A DNA stretch of 64,000 bases from Bryobacterales bacterium (GCA_028819575.1 JAPPLB010000093.1:1-64000); one strand, 5' to 3'. Shown: positions 43,195-52,653, counted from the stretch's first letter. Notes: a model not told the origin generated them from the sequence alone. Numbers and translations: made by a program.

Positions 43195-43599
43195 ATCATC
43201 GACCAAGTCGTCCGGGTAGTCCCTCAAGCTGCTCCATTCCGGGGACAGCTTGGGCTCAAGTCACTCGTCTTCCAGCGCTGGTTCGGACGCGATGTGTTCC
43301 GTAACCGGGGGATGCGCAACCTGGATATGCGCCTGCTGCGTCGATTTGCCAGCTCGAAGGGCTCGAGCCTGGAACTCTGGGTCGAGTTGTTCAACGCGTT
43401 CAACCTCGACAATGTCGATTTCGGCCGCTACAACGCGATCCATGGCCCGGGTCTTGACCTTGCGACGGGAGAACCGATAGGTCCGAACCCTTCGTTCCAG
43501 CGCTTTCGCGGCGCGGATGGCAGATACGACTACAGCAACACGCAGGTCCTTGGAGTCGGCCCCTGGCAAGCACCAGTTGGCCTTCGGTTTTTCTTCTGA
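43195..43599 (+). pseudogene. C-terminal remnant of a TonB-dependent/Oar-like receptor
   Basis: An open frame starts near 43195 and ends at 43599. It encodes only the last part of an outer-membrane receptor barrel: GQLGLKSLVFQRWFGRDVFR, NRGMRNLDMRLLRRFAS, and ELWVELFNAFNLDNVDFG, ending VGLRFFF. These match the C-terminal end of acidobacterial Oar-like receptors. The plug and most of the barrel (several hundred residues) are missing upstream and the stretch before it has stops. So it is a relic, not a functional receptor. Confidence 0.65.
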
Positions 43600-44042
43600 C
43601 TCCGGTCGCTTTTCGAGTGGCGCAACCGCTCGCCAGAGGCCGGCTCTCCATGCCATCTGAGGTGATTGCCGAAGCAATTCGGTAAGGGTAGATGTGGGAA
43701 AATGGAACGAGAAAATGCGCATAAGCGTGTTTTGCTGTGGACCTGCCGCCAAAAGAAAGCGAACTCAAGACTTGCAGGCACTTGAAACACCGCCTGTAAG
43801 ATGCCTACTCGCCGGGAGATGCCCGGCAAAGTTTGATGCTCCAGACTCCGGATTGTCGTAGGCTTGCTGCCAGAAGGGTTCCTTGCCCCACGGCAGAGGC
43901 AGAGACCAGAAATCGAGCCAACACGCACCGAACGTGAATTCCAGTAGCAAGCTCCATCCACGAAGGGAGCGAATGAGGTGAAAGTCGGGTTCGGCTCGAC
44001 ACCCGGCGGATCAAGGACTGACAGGCAAAGGACGAACATCCG
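43600..44042. other. Intergenic region between receptor remnant and ABC operon
   Basis: About 440 bases. Minus-strand open frames here look random and share no family features. The promoter of the polyamine-type ABC operon should lie in this region, but I could not identify a convincing one. It may also hold more of the decayed receptor neighbourhood. Confidence 0.35.
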
Positions 44043-45155
44043 GTGAATCCAAACGGCAACGCACACGTAGAATTCGAGGGCGTCAGCAAAAGCTACGACG
44101 GGCAGACGGATGTGGTGCAGAATCTGAATCTGAGGGTGAAGAAGGGGGAATTCCTGACCCTGCTAGGACCGTCCGGCTCCGGCAAGACCACCTGTCTCAT
44201 GATGCTCGCCGGCTTCGAAATGCCCACGGCAGGCAGCATCCGCATTGACGGCCGCTCCGTTCACAATCTGCCACCTCACAAGCGCGGCATCGGTATGGTG
44301 TTCCAGAACTACGCGCTGTTTCCGCACATGACAGTGAGCGGGAACCTCTCTTTCCCTCTGGAGGTGCGCGGGCTGAATCCGGAGCAGCGCCGCGAGCGGA
44401 TCAGAAAGGCACTGGAACTGGTTCGTCTCGACGGACTGCAGGAGCGGCGTCCCGCCGAACTTTCCGGGGGCCAGCAGCAGCGAGTGGCCATAGCCCGCGC
44501 ACTCGTATTCGAGCCGAGTCTCGTTCTGATGGATGAACCCCTGGGCGCCCTTGATCGCCGCCTGCGGGAGGAACTGCAATATGAGATCCGACGCATCCAG
44601 CGCAGCCTGAAAGTGACCATCGTGTATGTCACCCATGACCAGCAAGAAGCGATGGTGATGTCGGATCGCGTAGCCGTCTTTCAACAAGGGCGCGTCGAGC
44701 AAGTGGCTTCACCCGAAGCCATCTACGAAGAACCGGAACGCCGATTTGTCGCCCGCTTTATCGGTGAAAACAACCTGCTGCCCGGAAAGGTCACCGCCGT
44801 TGAAGGTGACCTCTGCCAAGTCGAGATCGAAGGCGCTATCGTCAAGGCGTTCCGCGTGGCCCCGTGTCGTCCCGGCGACATGGTGACGCTAGCCATTCGT
44901 CCGGAGCGAGTGTGCGTTGCTCCAGATCCAGAGGTCTACAGCAACGAGCTGGAAGCCAAGATCGAGGACCTCGTTTTTCTGGGCGACCATCTCCGGCTGC
45001 GCATGAACGTGCACGGCAGATCGGACTTCATCGTCAAGATTCCCAACATTGTGGGTCACGGCGCGGTGTTGGAGGGGGACCGGGTACGCATTGGTTGGAC
45101 ACCGACCGACTGCCGAGCTCTGGAACCTGTTGGGGAGAAGGGAGTTACTCTTTGA
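44043..45155 (+). CDS. potA: ABC transporter ATPase, spermidine/putrescine (PotA) type
   Basis: 370 residues, GTG start. Motifs: Walker A GPSGSGKTT, Q-loop MVFQNYALFPHMTV, signature LSGGQQQR, Walker B LVLMDEPLGALD and the switch His in YVTHDQQEAM. The C-terminal TOBE-type domain (about 275-355) is like that of PotA and related polyamine/iron ABC ATPases. It is first in an operon followed by binding protein and two permeases, each overlapping or nearly overlapping. Substrate probably polyamine or a related organic cation. Confidence 0.93.
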   Translation: MNPNGNAHVEFEGVSKSYDGQTDVVQNLNLRVKKGEFLTLLGPSGSGKTTCLMMLAGFEMPTAGSIRIDGRSVHNLPPHKRGIGMVFQNYALFPHMTVSGNLSFPLEVRGLNPEQRRERIRKALELVRLDGLQERRPAELSGGQQQRVAIARALVFEPSLVLMDEPLGALDRRLREELQYEIRRIQRSLKVTIVYVTHDQQEAMVMSDRVAVFQQGRVEQVASPEAIYEEPERRFVARFIGENNLLPGKVTAVEGDLCQVEIEGAIVKAFRVAPCRPGDMVTLAIRPERVCVAPDPEVYSNELEAKIEDLVFLGDHLRLRMNVHGRSDFIVKIPNIVGHGAVLEGDRVRIGWTPTDCRALEPVGEKGVTL

Positions 45156-46309
45156 CTGCTTATCCCAACACGGGGCGGATGCGCCGCGAGAACGCCGCTC
45201 GATCCCGCGCAACGCCGCTCGGAGCCGGCCCTCGAACAGCGCCGGTCATGCTCTCGATCTTCCTGCTGATCTGGAGCCAACCACTGACAAGCGCCGAATC
45301 GCTGACGGTCGTTTCCTGGGGCGGCTCCTACGCCCGGGCATGCACGAAGGCCTATCATGAGCCCTTCACCGCCAAGAGCGGCATCAAGATTCGCCTGGAG
45401 GACTACAACGGCGGCCTGGCTCAGATCCGCGCCCAGGTCGAGACCGGCAACATCCACTGGGACGTCGTGGACTTGGAAATAGCGGACGCAGTGCTGGCCT
45501 GTGACGAAGGACTGCTGGAATTCATCGAAGCCGACGATCTCCCAGCGGGGCCGGACGGCACACCCGCCACTCAGGACTTCCCTCCCGACACGCTCACCGA
45601 GTGCAGCGTGGGAACAAACTTCTACTCCACGATCTATGCCTACAACCGGGAGAACTTCTCCGGCGGCGAGCCTGCCACGATCGAAGACTTCTTCGACATG
45701 AAGAAATTCCCGGGGCGCCGCGGGATGCGGCGCACTCCCCAGGTCAACCTCGAGTTTGCGCTGATGGCGGATGGCGTGCCTCTGGACCAGGTGTACGCCA
45801 CGCTCAGCACGGCGGAGGGCGTAGACCGGGCTTTTCGCAAGCTGGATACGATCAAGGAACACATCGTGTGGTGGACCGCCGGCGCGCAGCCGCCGCAGAT
45901 GCTTGCCGATGGCGAGGTGGTGATGAGCACGGCCTACAACGGCCGTATCTTCAACGCCCAGGTGCTGGAAAATCAGCCCTTCACCGTGGTCTGGGACGGT
46001 CAGGTCCTGGACAAGGGGCAACTGGCCATCGTCTATGGGACTCCGAGGCTGAAAGAGGCACGAAGATTCCTTGCCTTTGCGGCGAGATCCGAGTCCATGG
46101 CTCGGCTTGGCCGCTATATCTCCTACAGTCCCGTCCGGCGGTCCGGATCAGCATTGATCACGACTCACATGGAGACAGGCGTAGACATGAAGCCACACAT
46201 GCCGACCACTCCCGAGAACATGACTCGCGCACTGCACAATGATTGGGAATGGTGGAGCGATCATGTGGACGAAATGAACGAGCGGTTCAGCGCATGGATG
46301 GCACGCTGA
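45152..46309 (+). CDS. potD: Extracellular solute-binding protein, PotD type
   Basis: 385 residues. TTG 45152 is chosen: AAGGGAG lies 7 bases upstream and it overlaps the potA stop as TTGA. ATG 45179 is an alternative. A signal peptide precedes SLTVVSWGGSYARACTKAYH, typical of the PotD/PotF family. The body carries TGNIHWDVVDLEIADA and ECSVGTNFYSTIYAYN, then FPGRRGMRRTPQVNLEFALM. It captures the substrate in the periplasm for the following permeases. Family firm; the ligand could be a polyamine, amino acid or related compound. Confidence 0.9.
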   Translation: MTAYPNTGRMRRENAARSRATPLGAGPRTAPVMLSIFLLIWSQPLTSAESLTVVSWGGSYARACTKAYHEPFTAKSGIKIRLEDYNGGLAQIRAQVETGNIHWDVVDLEIADAVLACDEGLLEFIEADDLPAGPDGTPATQDFPPDTLTECSVGTNFYSTIYAYNRENFSGGEPATIEDFFDMKKFPGRRGMRRTPQVNLEFALMADGVPLDQVYATLSTAEGVDRAFRKLDTIKEHIVWWTAGAQPPQMLADGEVVMSTAYNGRIFNAQVLENQPFTVVWDGQVLDKGQLAIVYGTPRLKEARRFLAFAARSESMARLGRYISYSPVRRSGSALITTHMETGVDMKPHMPTTPENMTRALHNDWEWWSDHVDEMNERFSAWMAR

Positions 46310-47493
46310 GGACAGTTCGGCTGCGGGCGGCAGTGCCGGTTCTGCCGCTGTCGGCCTTCATCCTGGTGACCTTCATCGCTCCACTGGCGACCATGCTGGT
46401 GCGTAGCGTCTACGACCCTCTGGTTGCCGGAGCGATGCCCGAAACTCTCTTCCTGTTGAGTGAATGGGATGGCAAGAGCACTCCAAGAGAGGCCGTGTTC
46501 GAGGCGGCTGTGCGTGAGTTGCTGGAGGCTCGCCAAGCACGAAATCTAGGACGGATCGTGACGCGCATCAACCGCGTTCAGCCGGGGATGCGCAGCGTGG
46601 TCATGAAGAGCGTGCGCAAGCTGCGCGGGATTTCGGGCAGCGACTCCTGGCGTGACACTCTGATCGACATGGACCCCGCCTGGGGCGAAGTGCAAACCTG
46701 GCGTGCCATTCGCCGTACGGGAGAGCGTTTCACCATGAGGCACTACCTACACGCGCTGGATCTGGATCGCGGCCCTGGCGGCGGCATCGTCCGGCAAACA
46801 CCCGAGCGGCGCATCTACATACCCCTGCTCGGGCGCACGCTGGCGGTGAGCCTGAGCATCACAGCACTGTGCCTGCTATTCGGCTATCCAGTGGCCTACC
46901 TTATCGCGAATGCATCGCCCCGATGGGCCAACCTGCTGTTGCTGTTGGTACTGGTTCCCTTCTGGACCTCGTTACTGGTGCGGACAACTTCCTGGATCGT
47001 GCTGCTGCAAACACGAGGGGTAATCAACGATGCGCTGGTGGCGCTCGGACTGATTGCTGAAGAGAACCGGATCGCCATGATCTACAACATGACCGGCACG
47101 GTGGTGGCCATGACGCACGTGCTACTACCCTTCATGGTGCTGCCGCTTTATTCGGTCATGCGCGCCATTCCGCCGCTCTACATGAATGCGGCGGCTACCC
47201 TGGGAGCGAGCTTTCCGAGGGCGTTCTGGCGTGTTTACTGGCCCCAGACGCAGCCCGGCGTGTTTGCTGGATCACTGCTCGTATTCATCCTGGCCATCGG
47301 GTACTACATCACTCCCGAACTGGTGGGCGGACGCAGTGGACAGCTCATCTCGAACATGATCGCTTACCACATGCAACAATCGCTCAACTGGGGACTGGCC
47401 GGGGCGCTCAGCGGCATCCTGCTGGCGTGCGTGTTCGTGATCTATCTGATCTATGATCGCGTCGTCGGAATCGAGCGCATGAAATTGGGTTGA
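46294..47493 (+). CDS. potB: ABC transporter permease, PotB type (with large N-terminal loop)
   Basis: 399 residues from ATG 46294, overlapping the end of potD. Transmembrane helix 1 (about 10-35) is followed by an unusually long periplasmic loop of about 120-130 residues (for example WDGKSTPREAVFEAAVRELL, INRVQPGMRSVVMK). After it come five more helices and the EAA-type cytoplasmic motif AAATLGASFPRAFWRVYWPQ. A similar long loop occurs in one subgroup of PotB-like permeases. It forms the channel with PotC and is energised by PotA. Confidence 0.9.
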   Translation: MDGTLRTVRLRAAVPVLPLSAFILVTFIAPLATMLVRSVYDPLVAGAMPETLFLLSEWDGKSTPREAVFEAAVRELLEARQARNLGRIVTRINRVQPGMRSVVMKSVRKLRGISGSDSWRDTLIDMDPAWGEVQTWRAIRRTGERFTMRHYLHALDLDRGPGGGIVRQTPERRIYIPLLGRTLAVSLSITALCLLFGYPVAYLIANASPRWANLLLLLVLVPFWTSLLVRTTSWIVLLQTRGVINDALVALGLIAEENRIAMIYNMTGTVVAMTHVLLPFMVLPLYSVMRAIPPLYMNAAATLGASFPRAFWRVYWPQTQPGVFAGSLLVFILAIGYYITPELVGGRSGQLISNMIAYHMQQSLNWGLAGALSGILLACVFVIYLIYDRVVGIERMKLG

Positions 47494-47494
47494 A

Positions 47495-48331
47495 ATGGCA
47501 ACCATCAGAGGGCCCTGGGAGAACGCCGGCCGACTCTCCTATCTGATGTTCTGCACGGCCGTGCTGCTGTTCCTGGTCGCGCCGATTCTGGTCATCGTAC
47601 CGCTCAGCTTCAATGTGGAACCGTATTTCACCTTCACCGAGGGGATGCTGTCGCTGGACCCTCAAGCCTACTCGCTCCGCTGGTACCGGAGCGTTCTCGG
47701 AGATGAACAGTGGCTGTTGGCGATGGTCAACAGCTTGACCATCGGGATCTCGGCGACCGTGCTGGCAACCACCTTGGGCACCCTGGCGGCGTTGGGACTG
47801 GCCAACCCCGCCATGCCCCGCCGCTCTCTGGCCATGGGCCTGTTGATCTCGCCCATGATCACTCCGGTCATCATCTCGGCAACCGGCATGTTCTTCTTCT
47901 ACTCCAATCTGGGGCTGACACAAACGCACCTGGGACTGATTCTGGCCCACACCGCGCTGGGTACGCCGTTCGTAGTGATCACTGTTACCGCCACCCTGGC
48001 CGGTTTCGACCCGAACCTGAAGCGGGCGGCAGCCACTCTGGGAGCCGGACCGCTGCGCACCTTCATACGCATACAACTGCCGCAAATCGCCCCTGGCGTC
48101 ATATCCGGCGCACTGTTCGCTTTCGCCACCTCGTTTGACGAAGTGGTCACGGTACTGTTCATGGGCGGCCTGGACCAGCGCACCATTCCTCGCCAGATGT
48201 GGGTCGGGATCCGGGAACAGATCAGCCCGGCCATCCTGGCCGTCGCCACCTTTCTCATTGCCTTCTCGTTGCTTTTCATGATCATCGTGGAATGGCTGCG
48301 CCGCCGTGGAAACGCGCCGGCGAAGGCCTGA
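47495..48331 (+). CDS. potC: ABC transporter permease, PotC type
   Basis: 278 residues, starting 1 base after the potB stop. Six membrane helices are expected; the EAA motif reads RAAATLGAGPLRTFIRIQLP. Family features include IGISATVLATTLGTLAALGL and SFDEVVTVLFMGG. It is the last gene of the four-gene operon. Its stop is directly abutted by a copy of the MITE-like repeat (48332-48497), which may act as the operon's 3' end. Confidence 0.92.
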   Translation: MATIRGPWENAGRLSYLMFCTAVLLFLVAPILVIVPLSFNVEPYFTFTEGMLSLDPQAYSLRWYRSVLGDEQWLLAMVNSLTIGISATVLATTLGTLAALGLANPAMPRRSLAMGLLISPMITPVIISATGMFFFYSNLGLTQTHLGLILAHTALGTPFVVITVTATLAGFDPNLKRAAATLGAGPLRTFIRIQLPQIAPGVISGALFAFATSFDEVVTVLFMGGLDQRTIPRQMWVGIREQISPAILAVATFLIAFSLLFMIIVEWLRRRGNAPAKA

Positions 48332-48497
48332 CCTGCCTTTCTCCCCACCCGACATCGGAAGCACGCGAAAAAAAGGCCGTGACTCGTGTCTCGTGATTCG
48401 TAAAACCTCGAAGGCCGTGTTGCCGGCGTGGGCGGTGCGCGCCTCGTCCTGACGGCCCTCTCGCGCACTTCGCCTTGCCACGTGGTGAGACATGCAG
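48332..48497. mobile_element. MITE-like repeat, diverged copy C
   Basis: The left end CCTGCCTTTCTCCCCACCC and the right end CACGTGGTGAGACATGCAG match the termini of copies A and B. The right portion (CTGACGGCCCTCTCGCGCAC) also matches, while the centre has been replaced or lost, giving 166 bases instead of 201. It begins exactly at the potC stop, so it may double as a terminator. Confidence 0.65.
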
Positions 48498-48511
48498 TCT
48501 AGAATGGGGGC

Positions 48512-49420
48512 TTGTCGAGAATACACGCCTTAGCGGAGATCGTACGGAAAGGAAAATCCTCGACCGCGGAAACCGTGGCGGCTCTGCGGGCTGTCCACCA
48601 GCGTGAACCCGTGCGGATCTTCGAGGATCCCTACGCCAAGTTCCTGTGCGGATGGTTCTGGCGCCTGGTCCTGCGAATTCGCCCGTTGGAATGGATCATC
48701 CGTGTCATGACCAAGCCGATGGCGCCCACCGCCATGTGCGTTGTGATGCGTGCGCGGTATGCCGAGCAGGCCCTGGAGCAAGCCGTCGAAGACGGCATCA
48801 CACAATACGTCATCATCGGATCCGGCATGGATTCGTTCGCTTTCCGCAGGCCCGACCTGATGGAGCGGATCGATGTCTTCGAGATCGACCATCCCGCGAC
48901 GCAACACAAGAAGTTGGAGCGCATTCGCCGGTCGGGACTGACCATCCCTTCCCGGCTGCATTTCGTACCTGCCGACCTCACGAAAATCTCCGCTATGGAT
49001 GCACTGGCCGGTTCGGGCTTCGAAATGGGCCGGCCGACATTCCTGACACTGCTGGGGGTTGTCTACTATCTCACAGCCGATTCTCTGGCCGAGACGGCTC
49101 GCTCCATATCTCGACACCTGCCCGCCGGAACACTCCTGGTGTTCGACTACATGCTTGATGTAGAGTCCGCTCGACCCGAACATCTCACCATGCGGGAGAA
49201 TCTGAGATCCTTCGTTGCGAGAATGGGAGAGCCCATGGTCAGCGATTACTCTCTTGCTGCGATGAATACCTTGATGGCTGACCAGGGCTTCGAAGCCGTT
49301 GAAAACTTCGCCCTCCCCGATCTGGAGCAGAGCTACCGGGAGGAACTGGGCGACCTGCCGTTGGAAATTCCCAGCATCTTCGCGTTCGGCACGTTCCAGG
49401 TAGCCGCTCGGGACGTCTGA
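48512..49420 (+). CDS. SAM-dependent O-methyltransferase (LCMT/TIGR00027 type)
   Basis: 302 residues from TTG 48512. N-terminal STAETVAALRAVHQREP and IFEDPYAKFL are typical of the leucine-carboxyl-methyltransferase-like family. The SAM-binding motif is YVIIGSGMDSFAFRR, then VFEIDHPATQHKKLERI and TFLTLLGVVYYLTADSLAET. It has no associated biosynthetic cluster in the window, so the substrate is unknown. Family call is strong. Confidence 0.9.
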   Translation: MSRIHALAEIVRKGKSSTAETVAALRAVHQREPVRIFEDPYAKFLCGWFWRLVLRIRPLEWIIRVMTKPMAPTAMCVVMRARYAEQALEQAVEDGITQYVIIGSGMDSFAFRRPDLMERIDVFEIDHPATQHKKLERIRRSGLTIPSRLHFVPADLTKISAMDALAGSGFEMGRPTFLTLLGVVYYLTADSLAETARSISRHLPAGTLLVFDYMLDVESARPEHLTMRENLRSFVARMGEPMVSDYSLAAMNTLMADQGFEAVENFALPDLEQSYREELGDLPLEIPSIFAFGTFQVAARDV

Positions 49421-49441
49421 AGCAATCCGGAGGGCAGGGCT

Positions 49442-49987
49442 TTACTGTCCCAGGTCATGACACAGGAAACATTCGTTAGAAACCTGCCGCTGCGCGTGGC
49501 AGTTCATGCACACGATCATGCTCGTGGACACTTCTCTGGCAAGGACGTCCCGCTCTTGAACCGCACCGTGGCAGGTTGAGCATCGTTCGCCGGCCCCGGT
49601 GTGATTGACGTGGCTGAAGAAGACGAAGTCCGGCACCTGGTAGACCCGAACCCACCGAAGCTCTCCACCGCGTTCGGCGAGAGACGACAGTTCCTGGATG
49701 GCGGCACGGTCTTTCGCGACGGTTGCGTGACAGAGCATGCATTGACCCGCCGTTGGCAGCCCGGCCCGCTCTTTCCTGGTTGCGCCGGAGTGGCAATCGA
49801 GGCACTTGACCCCGGCGCGGCTGTGGATCTTGTGGCTAAAGGGAATGGGCTGAGGAGCGACCTTGACCGGGAGTTTCTCGATTTGGCCCTGGTAGGCGGT
49901 CTGTGCGACTGCGATCGTGGGCCAGCAGCAGACAGCCGTCACGAGGAACGCGAGGCAGGTTGTGGGAAGTTGCAGCAAGCCGATCAT
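49442..49987 (-). CDS. Periplasmic multihaem (pentahaem) cytochrome c
   Basis: 181 residues from ATG 49987, where a signal peptide (CLAFLVTAVCCWPTIAVA) begins; an upstream frame to 50050 adds 21 residues. Five CxxCH motifs are present: CLDCH, CMLCH, CSTCH, CMNCH and CFLCH. Additional axial-ligand His residues precede them (FSHKIHS, FSHVNHT). This is the class III/c7-like cytochrome pattern used in electron transfer to or from periplasmic redox enzymes. It converges with the methyltransferase gene; its redox partner is not in the window. Confidence 0.87.
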   Translation of the reverse strand: MIGLLQLPTTCLAFLVTAVCCWPTIAVAQTAYQGQIEKLPVKVAPQPIPFSHKIHSRAGVKCLDCHSGATRKERAGLPTAGQCMLCHATVAKDRAAIQELSSLAERGGELRWVRVYQVPDFVFFSHVNHTGAGERCSTCHGAVQERDVLAREVSTSMIVCMNCHAQRQVSNECFLCHDLGQ

Positions 49988-50273
49988 TCCGCGGCACCGC
50001 GGCGCCACTGTCAAAAACTGATCTCGTTCGGCTGCCCCGGCCTCATTCACGGTGCCGGACCAGTTTTCTTGTCGCTGGCCAGGGTTGACATTTGAGTCAA
50101 GTTCTCGCAGCGATCAGTTGTCCTGCTTGTTGGTCGGAGGCGGAGCCTCGCTAGTCAGTTTACCGCGCCCTCGGCCGGAGTCCGAAAGCCCCGAGCGCGG
50201 CATCGAGATCACGGTTGTGACGAAATCGATTCGTTACAATCGGGCTTACCGCGGTTGCGGGAACCGCCCGTAC

Positions 50274-52634
50274 GTGAACATCCTTTATCGCTACGTTTTC
50301 CGAGAGATCTTCGTCAGCACGCTGATCGGGACGCTGCTGTTCACTTTCGTCCTCTTTCTTCAGACCATCGGCAGCGTGATGGAGCTGCTGATCGGCCCGA
50401 ACGTCTCAGGACACCAGACAATCTATCTGTTTCTGCTGATGGTTCCACGGACGCTCGTTTTCACGATTCCGATGGGCGTGCTTGTCGGCGTCCTGGTAGG
50501 TCTCGGCCGGATGGCGACGGATGGCGAGATCACAGCCATGCGGGCAGCGGGCATTCCGGGACGGCGTCTGATCCTGCCGATTGCGGCGTGGGCCTTGTTG
50601 GGGGCTTCCGCGAGCTCGCTCACGACCCACTATCTGAACCCCTGGGCGCAACGCGAGTTGCAGAACATGCGCGAGAGTCTGAAAATCTCGCAGGCGACGG
50701 CACAGATTCAGCCAAGGATCTTTGTCGAGAATTTTCCGGACTTCGTGTTGTACGTGCGTGAAGTGTTACCGGCCGATACCGCCCGCCTGAAGCATGTATT
50801 TGTCGCCGACATGCGCACGCCGGAATTGCGAGGATCGTTCAGCGGCTTGAATGCCACGGCCAGCGGCCCGAGGATTACTCTGGCCGAGCAGGCGTTTGCG
50901 ATTCCGATCCTGGAGCAAAACCGGGTGCAACTGAATCTGCCGTCGGCAAGCCGGTACGAGCAGTCTTCCGACCCGGACCAATATCATTTCTCCGAGTACG
51001 AAGACATCGATCAAGTACTCGAGTTCGAGACGACAACGCCCGCAGCCGGCAGCAGCCCTTTCGAGCAGATGAGCACGCCGGAGTTGGCCGCCGCCGCTCG
51101 GGAAAGCGATCAGCCGATTCTGGCCGGCGTGGAACTCCACCAACGATTCGCATTTCCGATGACTTGTCTTATCTTCCCGATTGTGGGTATTCCGCTGGCG
51201 ATCAGCTCACAGCGTTCGAGCCGCTCGGTGGGCGTGGTATTGGGAATCGTGCTGGTATTCATCTACTGGATGATCTGGCTGAGCGGCGTGGCGATGGCGA
51301 ACGCGGAGATTCTGCCAGTGGGACTCGCTCTCTGGATGGGCAATCTCATCTTCGGCGTCGCGGGTCTGCTGATGCTGGCGCGCCTGGATTCACCCAAGAG
51401 CCGCGACTTCGCCGCAGCCGTGCTGCGACCGTTTCGACGATTGACCGCGTGGCTTCAGTCGCGGAGGTCGCAGCCGGACGAGGCAGCCGGCAAAGATCAG
51501 GATATCGAGGAAAACGGCGCGGAGGCCGAGAGCTCTTCGCAGCCGTTTTTCCCGATCACGGATCGCTACCTGCTCTCGACGTTCCTGTACTACTTCGTCG
51601 TCATGGTGGCCAGCTTTGTATTGATCTGGTTCGTCTTCAGTTTCTTCGAGCTGTTGCGCGACATGCTCGAACGCGACAAGCTCGGTCTGTTCATCCCGTA
51701 CATCTATTACCTGACGCCTTTCCTGATCTACGAAACCGTGCCGCTCGGGGTACTGGTCGCCACGTTGATTACATTCTTCATCCTCGCGAAGCATCATGAA
51801 CTGACGGCGTTCAAAGCCTGCGGCATCAGCCTGTATCGGCTGGCGACACCGATCTTTGTCGTTTCATTGCTACTGAGCGGACTTCTGTTCGCAATGGACC
51901 AACGCTATCTGCCGGAGACGAATCGGCGCCAGGACGGGATTCGCAATGAGATCAAAGGCCGGCCGGTGCAGACCTATCTGAACCCGAACCGGCAATGGAC
52001 GTTCGGGCAGTCGGAGAGGATCTTCTTTCATCGTTTTTTTGACTCCGAGAACAACGTGCTCGCCGGCGTGAACGTCTACGATCTCGACCCGAACACGTTC
52101 AAGTTGCGCCGCCACATCGCAGCGCAGCGGGCCCACTGGGACAAGACGCAAAGTGCATGGGTGTTCGAGGAAGGCTGGGTTCGCGAGATCGACGGGGACC
52201 AGGTAGAGAGCTACGAAAAGTTCGAAAGTCGTCCTTTCGCCGACATCGAAGAGGGGCCGAGCCACTTTTTCAAGGAGGAGAAGCAGTACCGGCAGATGAA
52301 CTGGCGAGAGCTGAACGCGTACATCGGCGAGCTTACGCAAGCGGGCTTTGATACGGTCAAGTTTCAGGTGCAGCTTCACAAGAAGCTGGCATTTCCGCTG
52401 TTCGCATTCATCATGGGGGTGCTAGCGGCGCCTTTTTCGATGCTGGCGGGGCACCGCGGAGCGTTCACGGGGGTCGTGCTGTGCATCGGACTGGCCGTCG
52501 CCTATTATTCCCTGAATGCTTTTTTCGAAGGATTGGGACGTCACAGCCAACTCAGTCCGGTCATTGCCGCCTGGTCGCCGAGCGTGATTTTCGGGCTGAG
52601 CGGGACGTATCTCTTCAGCCGCCTGCGTTCCTGA
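50274..52634 (+). CDS. Fused LptF-LptG lipopolysaccharide export permease
   Basis: 786 residues from GTG 50274 (MNILYRYVFREIFVSTLIGT), the point where the LptF/G homology starts; a longer open frame upstream lacks family features. The N-terminal half carries LptF-like membrane helices (VLVGVLVGLGRMATDGEITA) and a beta-jelly-roll periplasmic domain. A linker of charged residues (SRRSQPDEAAGKDQDIEENG) joins it to a second LptG-like half (ITDRYLLSTFLYYFVVMVAS, ILAKHHELTAFKACGISLYR) with its own periplasmic domain. In most bacteria these are two proteins that pair in the LptB2FG complex. No lptB, lptC or lptA is nearby. Confidence 0.9.
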   Translation: MNILYRYVFREIFVSTLIGTLLFTFVLFLQTIGSVMELLIGPNVSGHQTIYLFLLMVPRTLVFTIPMGVLVGVLVGLGRMATDGEITAMRAAGIPGRRLILPIAAWALLGASASSLTTHYLNPWAQRELQNMRESLKISQATAQIQPRIFVENFPDFVLYVREVLPADTARLKHVFVADMRTPELRGSFSGLNATASGPRITLAEQAFAIPILEQNRVQLNLPSASRYEQSSDPDQYHFSEYEDIDQVLEFETTTPAAGSSPFEQMSTPELAAAARESDQPILAGVELHQRFAFPMTCLIFPIVGIPLAISSQRSSRSVGVVLGIVLVFIYWMIWLSGVAMANAEILPVGLALWMGNLIFGVAGLLMLARLDSPKSRDFAAAVLRPFRRLTAWLQSRRSQPDEAAGKDQDIEENGAEAESSSQPFFPITDRYLLSTFLYYFVVMVASFVLIWFVFSFFELLRDMLERDKLGLFIPYIYYLTPFLIYETVPLGVLVATLITFFILAKHHELTAFKACGISLYRLATPIFVVSLLLSGLLFAMDQRYLPETNRRQDGIRNEIKGRPVQTYLNPNRQWTFGQSERIFFHRFFDSENNVLAGVNVYDLDPNTFKLRRHIAAQRAHWDKTQSAWVFEEGWVREIDGDQVESYEKFESRPFADIEEGPSHFFKEEKQYRQMNWRELNAYIGELTQAGFDTVKFQVQLHKKLAFPLFAFIMGVLAAPFSMLAGHRGAFTGVVLCIGLAVAYYSLNAFFEGLGRHSQLSPVIAAWSPSVIFGLSGTYLFSRLRS

Positions 52635-52653
52635 ACCCCTTATCGAGAGAACC

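Noticed and set aside
44864-45151. Upstream extension of the PotD frame inside potA
   Set aside because: It is in another frame of potA; TTG 45152 has a good ribosome-binding site and a signal peptide follows.
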